Below are positions 8,175 through 15,239 of a DNA stretch of 20,901 nt, one piece after another. The translations under genes and the position numbers were made by a program. Each line of letters starts with the position of its first letter. Within the stretch, counting starts at the first letter, position 1. Origin of the DNA: Bacillota bacterium (GTDB lineage: Bacteria; Bacillota_E; JAJZYS01; JAJYTV01); assembly GCA_021845645.1 (NCBI GenBank), contig JAJZVM010000068.1, forward strand, positions 1 to 20,901, read 5' to 3'. The notes under the pieces are model-generated. The model made no database searches. It was given only the letters and a program-made list of their open reading frames with translations, and was not told the origin of the DNA.

Positions 8175-8825
8175 CTAATAGACTTTATTCGGCCTGCTAA
8201 GGAAGTCTATGGCAATCTGCAGGGCGTTTGCCCGCAGCCGCTCGCCCGAAGGGAGAAGGGCAAGCCCCGCGACCTCTTCGCTGAAGTGAGCACGCATGCT
8301 CTCAAGATGCCCGAGGATGGCCGGTAGCTGGGGGGCCCAAAGCTCAGCGAAGCGTGCCAGATTCCGCGAGTCCGCCAATGATGAACACACCATCGCCAAG
8401 TCGATCACGTCACGACTCCGCAGCCGAGTTCCGCGGTAGCGGAGCTTCTTTGCGACAATCTCAACGGGAGTCTCCACGGCGATATTACGGCCGCGAAGCT
8501 CGCCAACTACGGCGCCAGGATGGGTCAGTAATGGCGCCACGATGAAATCGATTTCACCTTCGCTGAGGGAGAGCTTCAGGAACCGGGTGTCTTCTACGTA
8601 ATCTACGCAGAAGCCATCGGTCACATCGTTCAAGCGTGGCGACAGAACCGTCAACCATTCCGGTCTGTCAAGAAAAATATCGATGTCCCGGCTGATACGA
8701 TGGCGATAGGTGAGCATTAAAGCCGTCCCGCCACCGAAGGTCCATTGTGGCTTTGGCAGGAGACTGCGATCCACGCTGTCCAGAGCCTCCATGGCTCGAT
8801 CGAATAGGTACTCCCAGCTATCCAT
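8175..8825 (-). CDS. AbiEii/AbiGii-type nucleotidyltransferase (putative toxin)
   Basis: A 216-residue protein of the nucleotidyltransferase AbiEii/AbiGii toxin family. The core is visible: FGGGTALMLTYRHRISRDID, with the GG(G/S) loop at 31-34 and the metal-binding DxD at D47/D49, a third acidic strand EIDFIV (D93), and a conserved helix with KKL (126-128) followed by RLRSRDVIDLAMV (R138/D139). Family members (AbiEii, MenA) transfer nucleotides, in MenA to tRNA acceptor ends, and arrest growth when not held in check. Its ATG overlaps the stop region of the upstream small gene by eight bases, the classic arrangement of a translationally coupled toxin-antitoxin pair. Length is shorter than canonical AbiEii (~300), closer to small MenA/JHP0933-like forms. 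Toxic activity is inferred. Confidence 0.85.
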   Translation of the reverse strand: MDSWEYLFDRAMEALDSVDRSLLPKPQWTFGGGTALMLTYRHRISRDIDIFLDRPEWLTVLSPRLNDVTDGFCVDYVEDTRFLKLSLSEGEIDFIVAPLLTHPGAVVGELRGRNIAVETPVEIVAKKLRYRGTRLRSRDVIDLAMVCSSLADSRNLARFAELWAPQLPAILGHLESMRAHFSEEVAGLALLPSGERLRANALQIAIDFLSRPNKVY

Positions 8826-9102
8826 CTAGCCATGCCTCAACTTCGGGATTCGCGTCTCCGCGCTGTCCCATGTAGAGAGCGAAATACGCACTCAGGTCGG
8901 ATCTGGACAGTTGATGCCGTTCTGCAAAGCGCTTCAGTGCGGACAGCGGGACGTCCGAAAACAACTGAGCTACAGGACCTATCCACCGCCCGGGATCCTC
9001 ACGTTTCTGCAAGAGACTTAGAAGTGTCGGCAGGTCAATGGGATCTCGCCAGCATGTGTTGGCGGAGCCGAGCACTAGTGTGTCGATGTCGCCTTTGGCC
9101 AC
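8818..9102 (-). CDS. Small upstream partner of the AbiEii-like protein (candidate antitoxin)
   Basis: A 94-residue ORF starting at GTG 9102 with GGAGGGG about ten bases upstream. Its end overlaps the start of the nucleotidyltransferase gene by eight bases, so the two are surely co-translated. It is not the usual AbiEi antitoxin, which is about twice as long and begins with a winged helix. The sequence is mostly predicted alpha-helical (IDLPTLLSLLQKRED, SALKRFAERHQLSRSDLSAYFALYM); the second stretch could be a small helix-turn-helix but this is weak. I do not recognise a named family. Antitoxin role is inferred from position only. Confidence 0.72.
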   Translation of the reverse strand: MAKGDIDTLVLGSANTCWRDPIDLPTLLSLLQKREDPGRWIGPVAQLFSDVPLSALKRFAERHQLSRSDLSAYFALYMGQRGDANPEVEAWLDG

Positions 9103-9135
9103 GTCCGGTGCCCCTCCTCGATGATCGTCTGCGTA

Positions 9136-9485
9136 CTACCCCCAAGAGATACCTGTGACGTCGTCCGCGACTTCTGCAATTAGGTCCTCGAGATTGTGCG
9201 ATGGTTGTGTCTCGTAGTCTTCGCGCCAGCGACTATTGCGATCTGCCCAATAGACTGTCCATAAGCTCGACTCCACAGCATACCGGAACTGCGCCACCGG
9301 GATCTTCGTCCACTCTGGATCCAGTTGGGGTTGCCAAGGGGGTGCCGCTCGTAGAGTATCACCGACATGGCACGGAAACCGAATGCAAGGCGCAGGGCAC
9401 CCCTGCTGTGTTGTGGAACCTGACTCCCGCGGAACGCCCGTAGCTTGGTAGCGGCGAGTTCCTTGATCAAAGCGGGAAGTGGCAA
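9136..9485 (-). pseudogene. DUF3024 family protein, broken by a single-base deletion
   Basis: The two halves of a DUF3024 protein lie in different frames. The 5' half begins at TTG 9485 (AGGTGA five bases upstream) and reads LPLPALIKELAATKLRAF ... FRAMSVILYERH; the 3' half, in the next frame, reads PPWQPQLDPEWTKIPVAQFR through WTVYWADRNSRWREDY and ends LIAEVADDVTGISWG at the TAG 9138-9136. Joining them at the C-run 9342-9338 (five G on the plus strand) with one extra base restores an uninterrupted YERHPPW motif typical of the family. So it is a recent frameshift, a sequencing error in a homopolymer, or a programmed -1 shift. Function of DUF3024 is unknown. It lies 33 bases upstream of the toxin-antitoxin-like pair on the same strand. 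Confidence 0.8.
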
Positions 9486-9616
9486 CCCGATCACCTAAAA
9501 TCTTGAGTTCTGGGAGTGCACGGCATCTTCCTTTACGGTCCTCGGGAGCAGAGCAGAGCTGCGACTTTGTGACCTCGTGATGTTCGATCAGGACGTCACG
9601 GGAAAAGCTGCAACCA

Positions 9617-9646
9617 TTGGCCGGAGTCGCCCAAAAAGTGTACAAT
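9617..9646 (+). promoter_or_regulatory. Sigma-A-type promoter for the doc-like gene, predicting a leaderless mRNA
   Basis: TTGGCC (9617-9622) and TACAAT (9641-9646) are 18 bases apart. Transcription should begin about seven bases after the -10, at 9652-9654, which is the ATG at 9653. No Shine-Dalgarno sequence precedes that ATG. Confidence 0.6.
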
Positions 9647-9652
9647 CCGTTC

Positions 9653-10423
9653 ATGCGTTACTTGGAAACTGAAGAAATTATCGACATTCACGATCTGCTC
9701 GCTCAAGAATTCTCGCTGTCAAGCGATCCCATTAGCCCACCAGGAATCAAAAGCCTTTCCATGTTGGAATCTGCGGCCGCAAGGCAGTCTACTGGCTTTG
9801 GCGGCTTCGTGAAATACGAAACCGTGGATGCTGTGGCTTCCACGTTGTTGTACGGGATCGTGAATAATCATCCATTTCATAACGGGAACAAACGAACTGG
9901 GTTGGTGGCTACTTTGACATTTTTGGACAGAAATGACCGAACCCTCGAAGACGTTTCGCACAATGACCTCTACGGCGTTGTAACCAAAGTCGCATCTCAT
10001 ACACTATGTCGCGGCGACCGAGCGCAAGCGGATGCCGAAGTTGAAGAGCTCCGAAAGTGGATTCGCAAGCATTCTCGGGCTCAGACGAGAGGCGAACGCG
10101 TGATAACGTACCATCAATTACGGCGGATCCTTAATCGGTTTGGTTATGAGATGCAAGACCCGAAGGACAACACCATTGACGTAGTGAAGGTGACCACCGA
10201 GCGCAGGTTCGGTATGATGCGGCAGGTAAGGCATCGCACAAACATCGCTTACCGTGGTGAAAATGCCGAAATAAACAAGCAGGCGATGAAAGACATTAGA
10301 GAGAAGCTCGGCCTATCAGAAAAGGATGGATTCGATGCGGATGCCTTTTACGACCACCGCACAAGGGTGGACATGTTTATAATTACCTACCAGTCTTTGT
10401 TGCGCAGACTGGCACGAGTGTAG
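9653..10423 (+). CDS. Doc/Fic family toxin-like protein with C-terminal extension
   Basis: A 256-residue protein whose first ~140 residues are a Doc-type Fic domain: MRYLETEEIIDIHD, the PPGIKSLSMLESAAARQ segment equivalent to PG(M/L)RDxxLLxSA in Doc, and the active-site motif HPFHNGNKRTGL (H73 to R81). The Lys in place of the second Gly of canonical Fic (HPFxDGNGR) is the feature that makes Doc a kinase of EF-Tu instead of an AMP-transferase. Residues ~145-256 are an extra basic domain (ITYHQLRRILNRFGYE ... FIITYQSLLRRLARV) that I do not recognise; classic Doc is only ~126 residues. No Phd antitoxin gene is visible on either side, and the divergent neighbour is the broken DUF3024 gene. The ATG at 9653 is favoured over 9617 because the Doc N-terminus begins there. 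Codon and base composition are AT-richer than the surroundings, suggesting transfer. Confidence 0.85.
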   Translation: MRYLETEEIIDIHDLLAQEFSLSSDPISPPGIKSLSMLESAAARQSTGFGGFVKYETVDAVASTLLYGIVNNHPFHNGNKRTGLVATLTFLDRNDRTLEDVSHNDLYGVVTKVASHTLCRGDRAQADAEVEELRKWIRKHSRAQTRGERVITYHQLRRILNRFGYEMQDPKDNTIDVVKVTTERRFGMMRQVRHRTNIAYRGENAEINKQAMKDIREKLGLSEKDGFDADAFYDHRTRVDMFIITYQSLLRRLARV

Positions 10424-10516
10424 AAACGGATTCCCGATGGTTGGATAGACCCCTTGACTAGTGATCAAGAGGTCCTGCGTCGTTGACTGGCGCAAGAGGA
10501 TTGAAGGAGTATGAAT

Positions 10517-10556
10517 CTACGGCGGCATCCCGGATTGGGGATGCCGCCGTAGTTTT
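10517..10556 (+). terminator. Strong terminator between doc-like gene and the convergent DUF1177 operon
   Basis: A perfect 15-bp stem, CTACGGCGGCATCCC (10517-10531) with GGGATGCCGCCGTAG (10538-10552), six-base loop, followed by TTTT on the plus strand. It lies 93 bases after the doc stop and 64 bases beyond the DUF1177 stop, so it may also stop minus-strand transcripts, though the U-tract is on the plus side. Confidence 0.85.
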
Positions 10557-10619
10557 GGGTTGCGTTGCGGCGAGTCGGCAGGAAGAAACGCCTCGTCGGG
10601 CGGCGAACGTTCGAGGCGA

Positions 10620-11558
10620 TCAGGCCCTTGGCCGTCCAACCAGATGAGTCATCGGGCCGTACCGCTCCAGAAGTAGGTCGTAGTCCTGCTGGTCGTAGAA
10701 GGCGACGCGGCCCTGTCCAAATCGGCGTGCCGCCTCGACGCAAAATCTGCTTGTGGACTCCAGTGTGGTCGGCGTGCTTGCCATGGTCGCGGAGCCGCGA
10801 ACGACCGCTGACGCGACGGTGGCGACTCCAACGAGAGGCCCCTCGAAGCATTGGCCAGGCTGCATGATGCTGTTGATGTGGTAGACTCCGTTACCCGACG
10901 GGCTGACGTCTCCCATGGTTACCGGCAGGATCACCGGCGGGTCGTTGGTGACGTCGGTCATCACGTCCATGAGATCTTCGCTGACACGTAGGATGTAACC
11001 GTTGTAAAGCGTCGGAGTGATCGCAAACCCGGTGTGGTTTAGGATGCGGTGCCCACGGGTCGTGTCCACGGACAACATGGCTGCTGCGGGCGGGCACTCG
11101 TAGGGCAGGAGATCTTCGAAAGGGACCGGGCTGTTCATCTGGCCCGGTACGGGGTGTTCCTTCGTGGGCGCATTGGGACAGATGTGGGTCACGACGCGCA
11201 CGTCCCCGGGCGTCGCGTCACCGAGCGCCGCCGCGCGCCACAGTTTGATCGCAACTGCGAGCGCGACGACGGCCCCGTCGGCGTCAGAGACGGTTCCGAT
11301 TCGTGATGGCCGCGCCCCTACTCCGCCCAGCCGACCGACGATGGCGAGCGTGGGTGCTGTTCCTCCGCGTGCCACGCCCTTGGTTCCGGGAACGGTCCAT
11401 GATAGGACGTCGGTGGCGCCGTCGGTGGACTTCAGCGACGTCACCCGGGGCGCGGCGTGCGGTCCCAGCTTGTCAGCCATCCAGTTGGAAACGTGCCTGC
11501 CTGATGCGTCGGGCCGGTCGATGAGTTCCCAGGCTTCGGTCACTTCGCGCATCAGCAC
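10620..11558 (-). CDS. DUF1177 family protein
   Basis: A 312-residue soluble protein that I recognise as DUF1177 from several motifs: GGTAPTLAIVGRLGGVGARP, RIGTVSDADGAVVALA, VVTHICPNAPTKEHPVP, LSVDTTRGHRILNHTGFAI, GYILRVSEDLMD, and GNGVYHINSIMQP near the C-terminus, with AFYDQQDYDLLLERYG at the end. The Asp/His/Asn-rich conserved loops look like those of a metal-dependent hydrolase, but no reaction is established. GTG at 11558 is the start (GGGAGGGTGA upstream); an ATG two codons in is also possible. It is the last gene of an iclR-permease-DUF1177 operon, 32 bases after the permease stop, so it probably acts on what the permease imports. Confidence 0.88.
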   Translation of the reverse strand: MLMREVTEAWELIDRPDASGRHVSNWMADKLGPHAAPRVTSLKSTDGATDVLSWTVPGTKGVARGGTAPTLAIVGRLGGVGARPSRIGTVSDADGAVVALAVAIKLWRAAALGDATPGDVRVVTHICPNAPTKEHPVPGQMNSPVPFEDLLPYECPPAAAMLSVDTTRGHRILNHTGFAITPTLYNGYILRVSEDLMDVMTDVTNDPPVILPVTMGDVSPSGNGVYHINSIMQPGQCFEGPLVGVATVASAVVRGSATMASTPTTLESTSRFCVEAARRFGQGRVAFYDQQDYDLLLERYGPMTHLVGRPRA

Positions 11559-11590
11559 GGGATCTCACCCTCCCAAACGTTCCGCAGTTC

Positions 11591-12913
11591 CTAGCTTTGG
11601 GTCGTTTCGCCGACGCCTGTGTACACCTTCGTACCCATGAGCGCGCGAATCACGGCGTACACCACAGCGGCAAGAACCAGGGCGTTGATCGTGGCGATTC
11701 CCCAGTGCCAGAACTCACCCACCAGGAAGCCGATCGCCCAACTGACCAGCGCAGCGGCATTGAGACGCGGAGCCCAGTCACTGGCCGGATCCTTGAGGGT
11801 GTTGAGGCGTGATTTGGAGTAGGGGAAAAGGTAGTACTCGACGATCATGATGCCGGCGGCCGGTGGAATGAGGACACCAAGGATGTCCAGGAAGGGTACG
11901 AAGGCGTTCAGAATGCCGACGGCCGACAGGACGGTGCCGGCGAGCCCGAGGATCAGCGCGACCGTGCCGCGATTCCACTTTGTCCGCCAGAGCACATCCA
12001 CGAAGTTCGCCACGCCCAGCGACGAGGAATAGAGGTTCCAGTCGTTGATCTTGAGCGTCGCCGTTACGACGAGGAGCATCCCGATGGCGCCGCTCGAGGT
12101 CAGCAGGATCGCCGTGATGTTGTTCGTGTGCGCAATGTGGGCCATCAGAACGCCGATCAGCGCAACGGGGTATTCGCCGAGAGTGATTCCGATGACGGAC
12201 TGGCCTATGACGTCCCAGGTACTCTTGTTATAGCGGGCCATATCGGGCGAGGTGATCGCACCAACGATGGTGCCGCCTGCCACGGCGGTCACCGCCGTCA
12301 GGAGCGTGAGGCCGTGGCCGCCGCCCGTGATGGCAATCAGAGACGACAGTGCATGGCCACGCATGGCGACGTCAAACGAGTACGCCATCACAAGGATGAA
12401 GATGGGGACCACGATGTAAGCCAGCCACTGCATCACGCGGAATCCGTAGGCAACGACCAGCGTGACCGCGACCCCGGTGAGGATGCTCCAAACGGCCACC
12501 CCGACCCCCGGGAACACCTCGTGCAGCCCCTCCGCGAAGATGCCGTTTTGCACGCCGAACCAGCCGATCAGGCTAAAAGCGATCACCAAGGCCAGGATGC
12601 CGCTGCCGATCTGCCCAAGCCCCGTCCACCGCGCCAACAGCGTAGTGTTGAGGCCCTCGCGTTGCGCGATCAGGCCTGTCAGCACGGAGACGATCTCCAA
12701 GATCACGACGCCGATGGTAATGGCCCAGAATGCCGGCCAAAAGGCAAGACTGAAGCCGAGCGTGGCTCCGAGCAGGAACTTGGCCAAGGCTGTGAACGAA
12801 GCGAACCTCTGAATGATGATGGTAAGCACCGAGTAACGCTCACCGTCGGGAACCCGATTGAGCGAGTAGTCGTCGCGGAGGCCGAGACGGGCGGGAGCAG
12901 CGCTAGAGGCCAT
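11591..12913 (-). CDS. NCS1-family cytosine/purine-type permease (CodB-like)
   Basis: A 440-residue, about 12-helix transporter. The ATG at 12913 has AAGGAGGGG seven bases upstream; the longer open frame to 13018 adds residues from the regulator gene and is rejected. NCS1 features: RLGLRDDYSLNRVPDGERYS at the N-terminus, SPDMARYNKS (CodB has PDFxRF) near residue 240, INDWNLYSSSLGVANF near 310, and PPAAGIMIVEYYLF near 360. CodB-like proteins import nucleobases with Na+ or H+; the ligand here is unproved. Its start overlaps the end of the iclR gene by 11 bases, indicating translational coupling, and DUF1177 follows after 32 bases. It is a high-confidence transporter; substrate is inferred from family only. 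Confidence 0.9.
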   Translation of the reverse strand: MASSAAPARLGLRDDYSLNRVPDGERYSVLTIIIQRFASFTALAKFLLGATLGFSLAFWPAFWAITIGVVILEIVSVLTGLIAQREGLNTTLLARWTGLGQIGSGILALVIAFSLIGWFGVQNGIFAEGLHEVFPGVGVAVWSILTGVAVTLVVAYGFRVMQWLAYIVVPIFILVMAYSFDVAMRGHALSSLIAITGGGHGLTLLTAVTAVAGGTIVGAITSPDMARYNKSTWDVIGQSVIGITLGEYPVALIGVLMAHIAHTNNITAILLTSSGAIGMLLVVTATLKINDWNLYSSSLGVANFVDVLWRTKWNRGTVALILGLAGTVLSAVGILNAFVPFLDILGVLIPPAAGIMIVEYYLFPYSKSRLNTLKDPASDWAPRLNAAALVSWAIGFLVGEFWHWGIATINALVLAAVVYAVIRALMGTKVYTGVGETTQS

Positions 12914-13757
12914 GATCGATCCCCTCCTTTGACCCGATGCAGGGCGGCATGAACTCTGGGCCAAGACCGCCAATGCGTTCCGTGATCTGACGGGTGGCGC
13001 CGACAAGGCGCAGGCCATAGCTCTTGATGGTGGATGGCGCCATACGGTAGATCGGCGCGCCGATGGAAACCCCTGCGATCGGGGACCCCGAGGGGCCGAA
13101 GATGGGAGCTCCGACGCCGCATGCGTCTTCCTCGAAGTCCCTGTAGCCGACGGCGTAGCCTTGGCTGCGAATCAGGGTGAGTTCCTCGTGGAGATCTTCA
13201 GGGCTCGATACGGTCCAGACCGTATAGCTCGGCAAGTGGGGGAGTTGCGCCGCGACCGCCTTCTGCACGTGGTCAGGCAGGAAGGCTAGGATCGCTTTGG
13301 GCACGGCTCCCGCGTGCAGGCCGCTTCGCTGCCCGACCTCCGTGCGCACGCCCACGGTATGCGTGCTGGGCAACGTGGAAAGGACAACGGTCTCAAGCTC
13401 CGGAAGCAAGACGGTCAGCGTGACGCACTCGCCCGTAGCGCAGTGCAGATCCTGCAAAACATCACACGCGGCTGGAAACAGCGAGACGCGTCGAACGGCA
13501 GGCAACAACTGTAGGACCTTGGGCGTCAGCACGAAGCCGGACTGGTCTTCCGCCACAACGCCGAAAGCCAGAAGGGAACGGATGCTCCGATACACCTGGT
13601 TTCGTGGCAGACCCGCCCGTTGCGTGATCTGGGATAACGTCAACGGTCCCCGACTGGCGGCGAAAGCAAACAACACCGCCAGAGTCTTGACCGCGCCCTG
13701 AATGGCGTATCGTTCACCTTCATCACCATGAACGTAAGGTTGCGAAGCTGTCCCCAC
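12903..13757 (-). CDS. IclR family transcriptional regulator
   Basis: A 284-residue regulator. I place the start at GTG 13757 because GGGGGAGGAAG ends six bases upstream; the open frame continues to 13853 but that extension covers the RBS. The N-terminal winged helix-turn-helix runs about residues 20-80 (IQGAVKTLAVLFAF, LTLSQITQRAGLPRNQVYRS), followed by the effector domain (VRTEVGQRSGLHAGAVPKAI, GYAVGYRDFEEDACGVGAPIF, PIAGVSIGAPIYRM). The GLHAGAVPKAILA and D(x)xE(x)xxGVGAPIF patterns are characteristic of the family. It heads the permease-DUF1177 operon and is divergent from the PLP enzyme gene, so it likely senses the substrate and controls both sides through the inverted repeat at 13833-13861. 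Confidence 0.92.
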   Translation of the reverse strand: MGTASQPYVHGDEGERYAIQGAVKTLAVLFAFAASRGPLTLSQITQRAGLPRNQVYRSIRSLLAFGVVAEDQSGFVLTPKVLQLLPAVRRVSLFPAACDVLQDLHCATGECVTLTVLLPELETVVLSTLPSTHTVGVRTEVGQRSGLHAGAVPKAILAFLPDHVQKAVAAQLPHLPSYTVWTVSSPEDLHEELTLIRSQGYAVGYRDFEEDACGVGAPIFGPSGSPIAGVSIGAPIYRMAPSTIKSYGLRLVGATRQITERIGGLGPEFMPPCIGSKEGIDHGL

Positions 13758-13832
13758 TGACTTCCTCCCCCCCGGCTGAAAACTTGGCCAATCCCTTTCG
13801 CATCCTGAAGGATGGATCCTGCCCGCCGAATG

Positions 13833-13861
13833 CTTACTGTTTGATGGTGTCAAACAGTAAG
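13833..13861. promoter_or_regulatory. Perfect 12-bp inverted repeat, candidate IclR operator
   Basis: CTTACTGTTTGA (13833-13844) and TCAAACAGTAAG (13850-13861) are exact reverse complements around TGGTG. It lies 76 bases upstream of the iclR start and 157 bases upstream of the divergent PLP-enzyme start, and a TTGACA hexamer on the minus strand (13847-13842) falls inside it, so binding could block iclR-operon transcription. A second, shorter palindrome (CATCCT-GA-AGGATG) is at 13801-13814. Size and symmetry fit an IclR dimer/tetramer site; regulation is inferred. Confidence 0.7.
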
Positions 13862-14018
13862 TTCAAATCGGTGATGTTTGCGGTGTACACTGCATGCTAA
13901 GAGGTGAGTGTCCAGGAAAACGGGCTGGTCTCGGCTGGATTGACGCACGGGACTAAATATTTGTTGGAAGGTACTTTGTTCGCCGAGGAGACTTGCAAGC
14001 GGGGGAGTGACTTTTAGC

Positions 14019-15239
14019 ATGCGGTACAGTTACCTTTCGCAGATCGAGTGTCCTAAGTGCGGAGCCACTTATGATGCGGCGGCGGTCCAGACCCTCTGCA
14101 CCTGCGGCGCGCCGCTGCTCGCCACGTACGATCTCGACGCCCTGCGCCGGGACATGCCCGACCCCGGCGCGCTTGGGGCCCGCAGCCAAAGCCTATGGCG
14201 CTACCATGAGCTCCTGCCCGTCCAGTCCGAGGATGGCGTCGTAAGCCTGGGCGAGACCATGACGCCACTTCTGCCCCTGCCGCGCATGGGGGAAGCGATC
14301 GGCGTCCCTGGTCTGCTGCTCAAAGACGAGGGACTCCTCCCCACAGGCAGCTTCAAGGCTCGCGGCGCTGCCGTCGGCGTGTCGCGTGCGCGGGAGCTCG
14401 GGATACGGGAACTCGCCATGCCCACGAACGGCAACGCCGGCAGCGCATGGGCCGCCTATGCGGCCAGGGCCGGACTCGGCATCCACATCGTGCTGCCGAA
14501 GACGGCTCCCGCTCTGCCGCGCAACGAGTGCCTGATGACCGGTGCGGACCTCTACCTGGTCGACGGGCTGATCAGCGACGCGGGCCGCATCGTCGGCCGG
14601 GCGGTGCAGCAGCGCGGCTGGTTCGACGCCTCGACGCTCAAGGAGCCCTACCGCATCGAGGGCAAGAAGACGATGGGCCTCGAGATCTACGAGGCCCTCG
14701 GCTGGCAGGTGCCCGACGTCATCCTCTACCCGACCGGCGGCGGCGTCGGCCTGATCGGCATCCACAAGGCTCTGCGCGAACTGCAGGCCCTGGGCTGGCT
14801 CGGGGGCAAATCCCCGCGGCTCGTCTCGGTCCAGGCATCCGGCTGCGCTCCGATCGTGCGGGCGTTCGAGGAACGGCGGGAGGAGTCGAGCTTCTGGCCG
14901 GACTCCGAAACGCTCGCTTTCGGTATCAACGTCCCGAAGGCGCTCGGGGACTTCCTGGTGCTGCGCGCCGTCTACGACACGGACGGCTGCGCCATCGCGG
15001 TGGACGACGAGGAGATCCTGCGCGAGCAGGAGCTGGTCGGGCGGCTCGAGGGCACCTATGTCTGCCCGGAGGGCGCCGCGACGCTGGCCGCGGCCAGGAA
15101 GCTGCGCGAGCAGGGGTGGATCGGCGCCGGGGAAACCGTCGTCGCCATCAACACCGGAAGCGGCGTCAAGTATCTCGAGGCTGTGCGCAAGGAGCCGAGG
15201 AGCCTGCTGCCGGTCGACGGGGAACTCGACGCCGACTAG
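14019..15239 (+). CDS. Threonine-synthase-like PLP-dependent enzyme
   Basis: A 406-residue fold-type II PLP enzyme. The ATG at 14019 follows GGGGGAGTGA; the GTG at 14007 lies inside that RBS. An N-terminal zinc-ribbon-like segment (C11xxC14 ... C27xC29) precedes the catalytic core: GETMTPLLPLPRMG, LKDEGLLPTGSFKARG with the PLP-binding K113, PTNGNAGSAWAAYAARAG, the glycine-rich phosphate loop YPTGGGVGLIGIHKAL, and VAINTGSGVKY near the end. This architecture is that of threonine synthase (ThrC) and of relatives such as cysteate synthase and various lyases. No hom or thrB is nearby; instead it is divergent from an IclR-permease-DUF1177 operon, so it may be a catabolic paralogue with a different substrate. 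Fold is certain; reaction is not. No clear terminator follows. Confidence 0.87.
   Translation: MRYSYLSQIECPKCGATYDAAAVQTLCTCGAPLLATYDLDALRRDMPDPGALGARSQSLWRYHELLPVQSEDGVVSLGETMTPLLPLPRMGEAIGVPGLLLKDEGLLPTGSFKARGAAVGVSRARELGIRELAMPTNGNAGSAWAAYAARAGLGIHIVLPKTAPALPRNECLMTGADLYLVDGLISDAGRIVGRAVQQRGWFDASTLKEPYRIEGKKTMGLEIYEALGWQVPDVILYPTGGGVGLIGIHKALRELQALGWLGGKSPRLVSVQASGCAPIVRAFEERREESSFWPDSETLAFGINVPKALGDFLVLRAVYDTDGCAIAVDDEEILREQELVGRLEGTYVCPEGAATLAAARKLREQGWIGAGETVVAINTGSGVKYLEAVRKEPRSLLPVDGELDAD

Noticed and set aside
9486..9654. Upstream extension of the DUF3024 3' frame to an ATG at 9654
   Set aside because: The residues before the conserved PPWQPQLDPEW motif have no family similarity; the real N-terminus is in the neighbouring frame from 9485.
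10439..10470. Possible tRNA or att site around the CTTGA...TCAAG pairing
   Set aside because: No cloverleaf or T-loop could be drawn and no matching direct repeat was found on the other side of the island.
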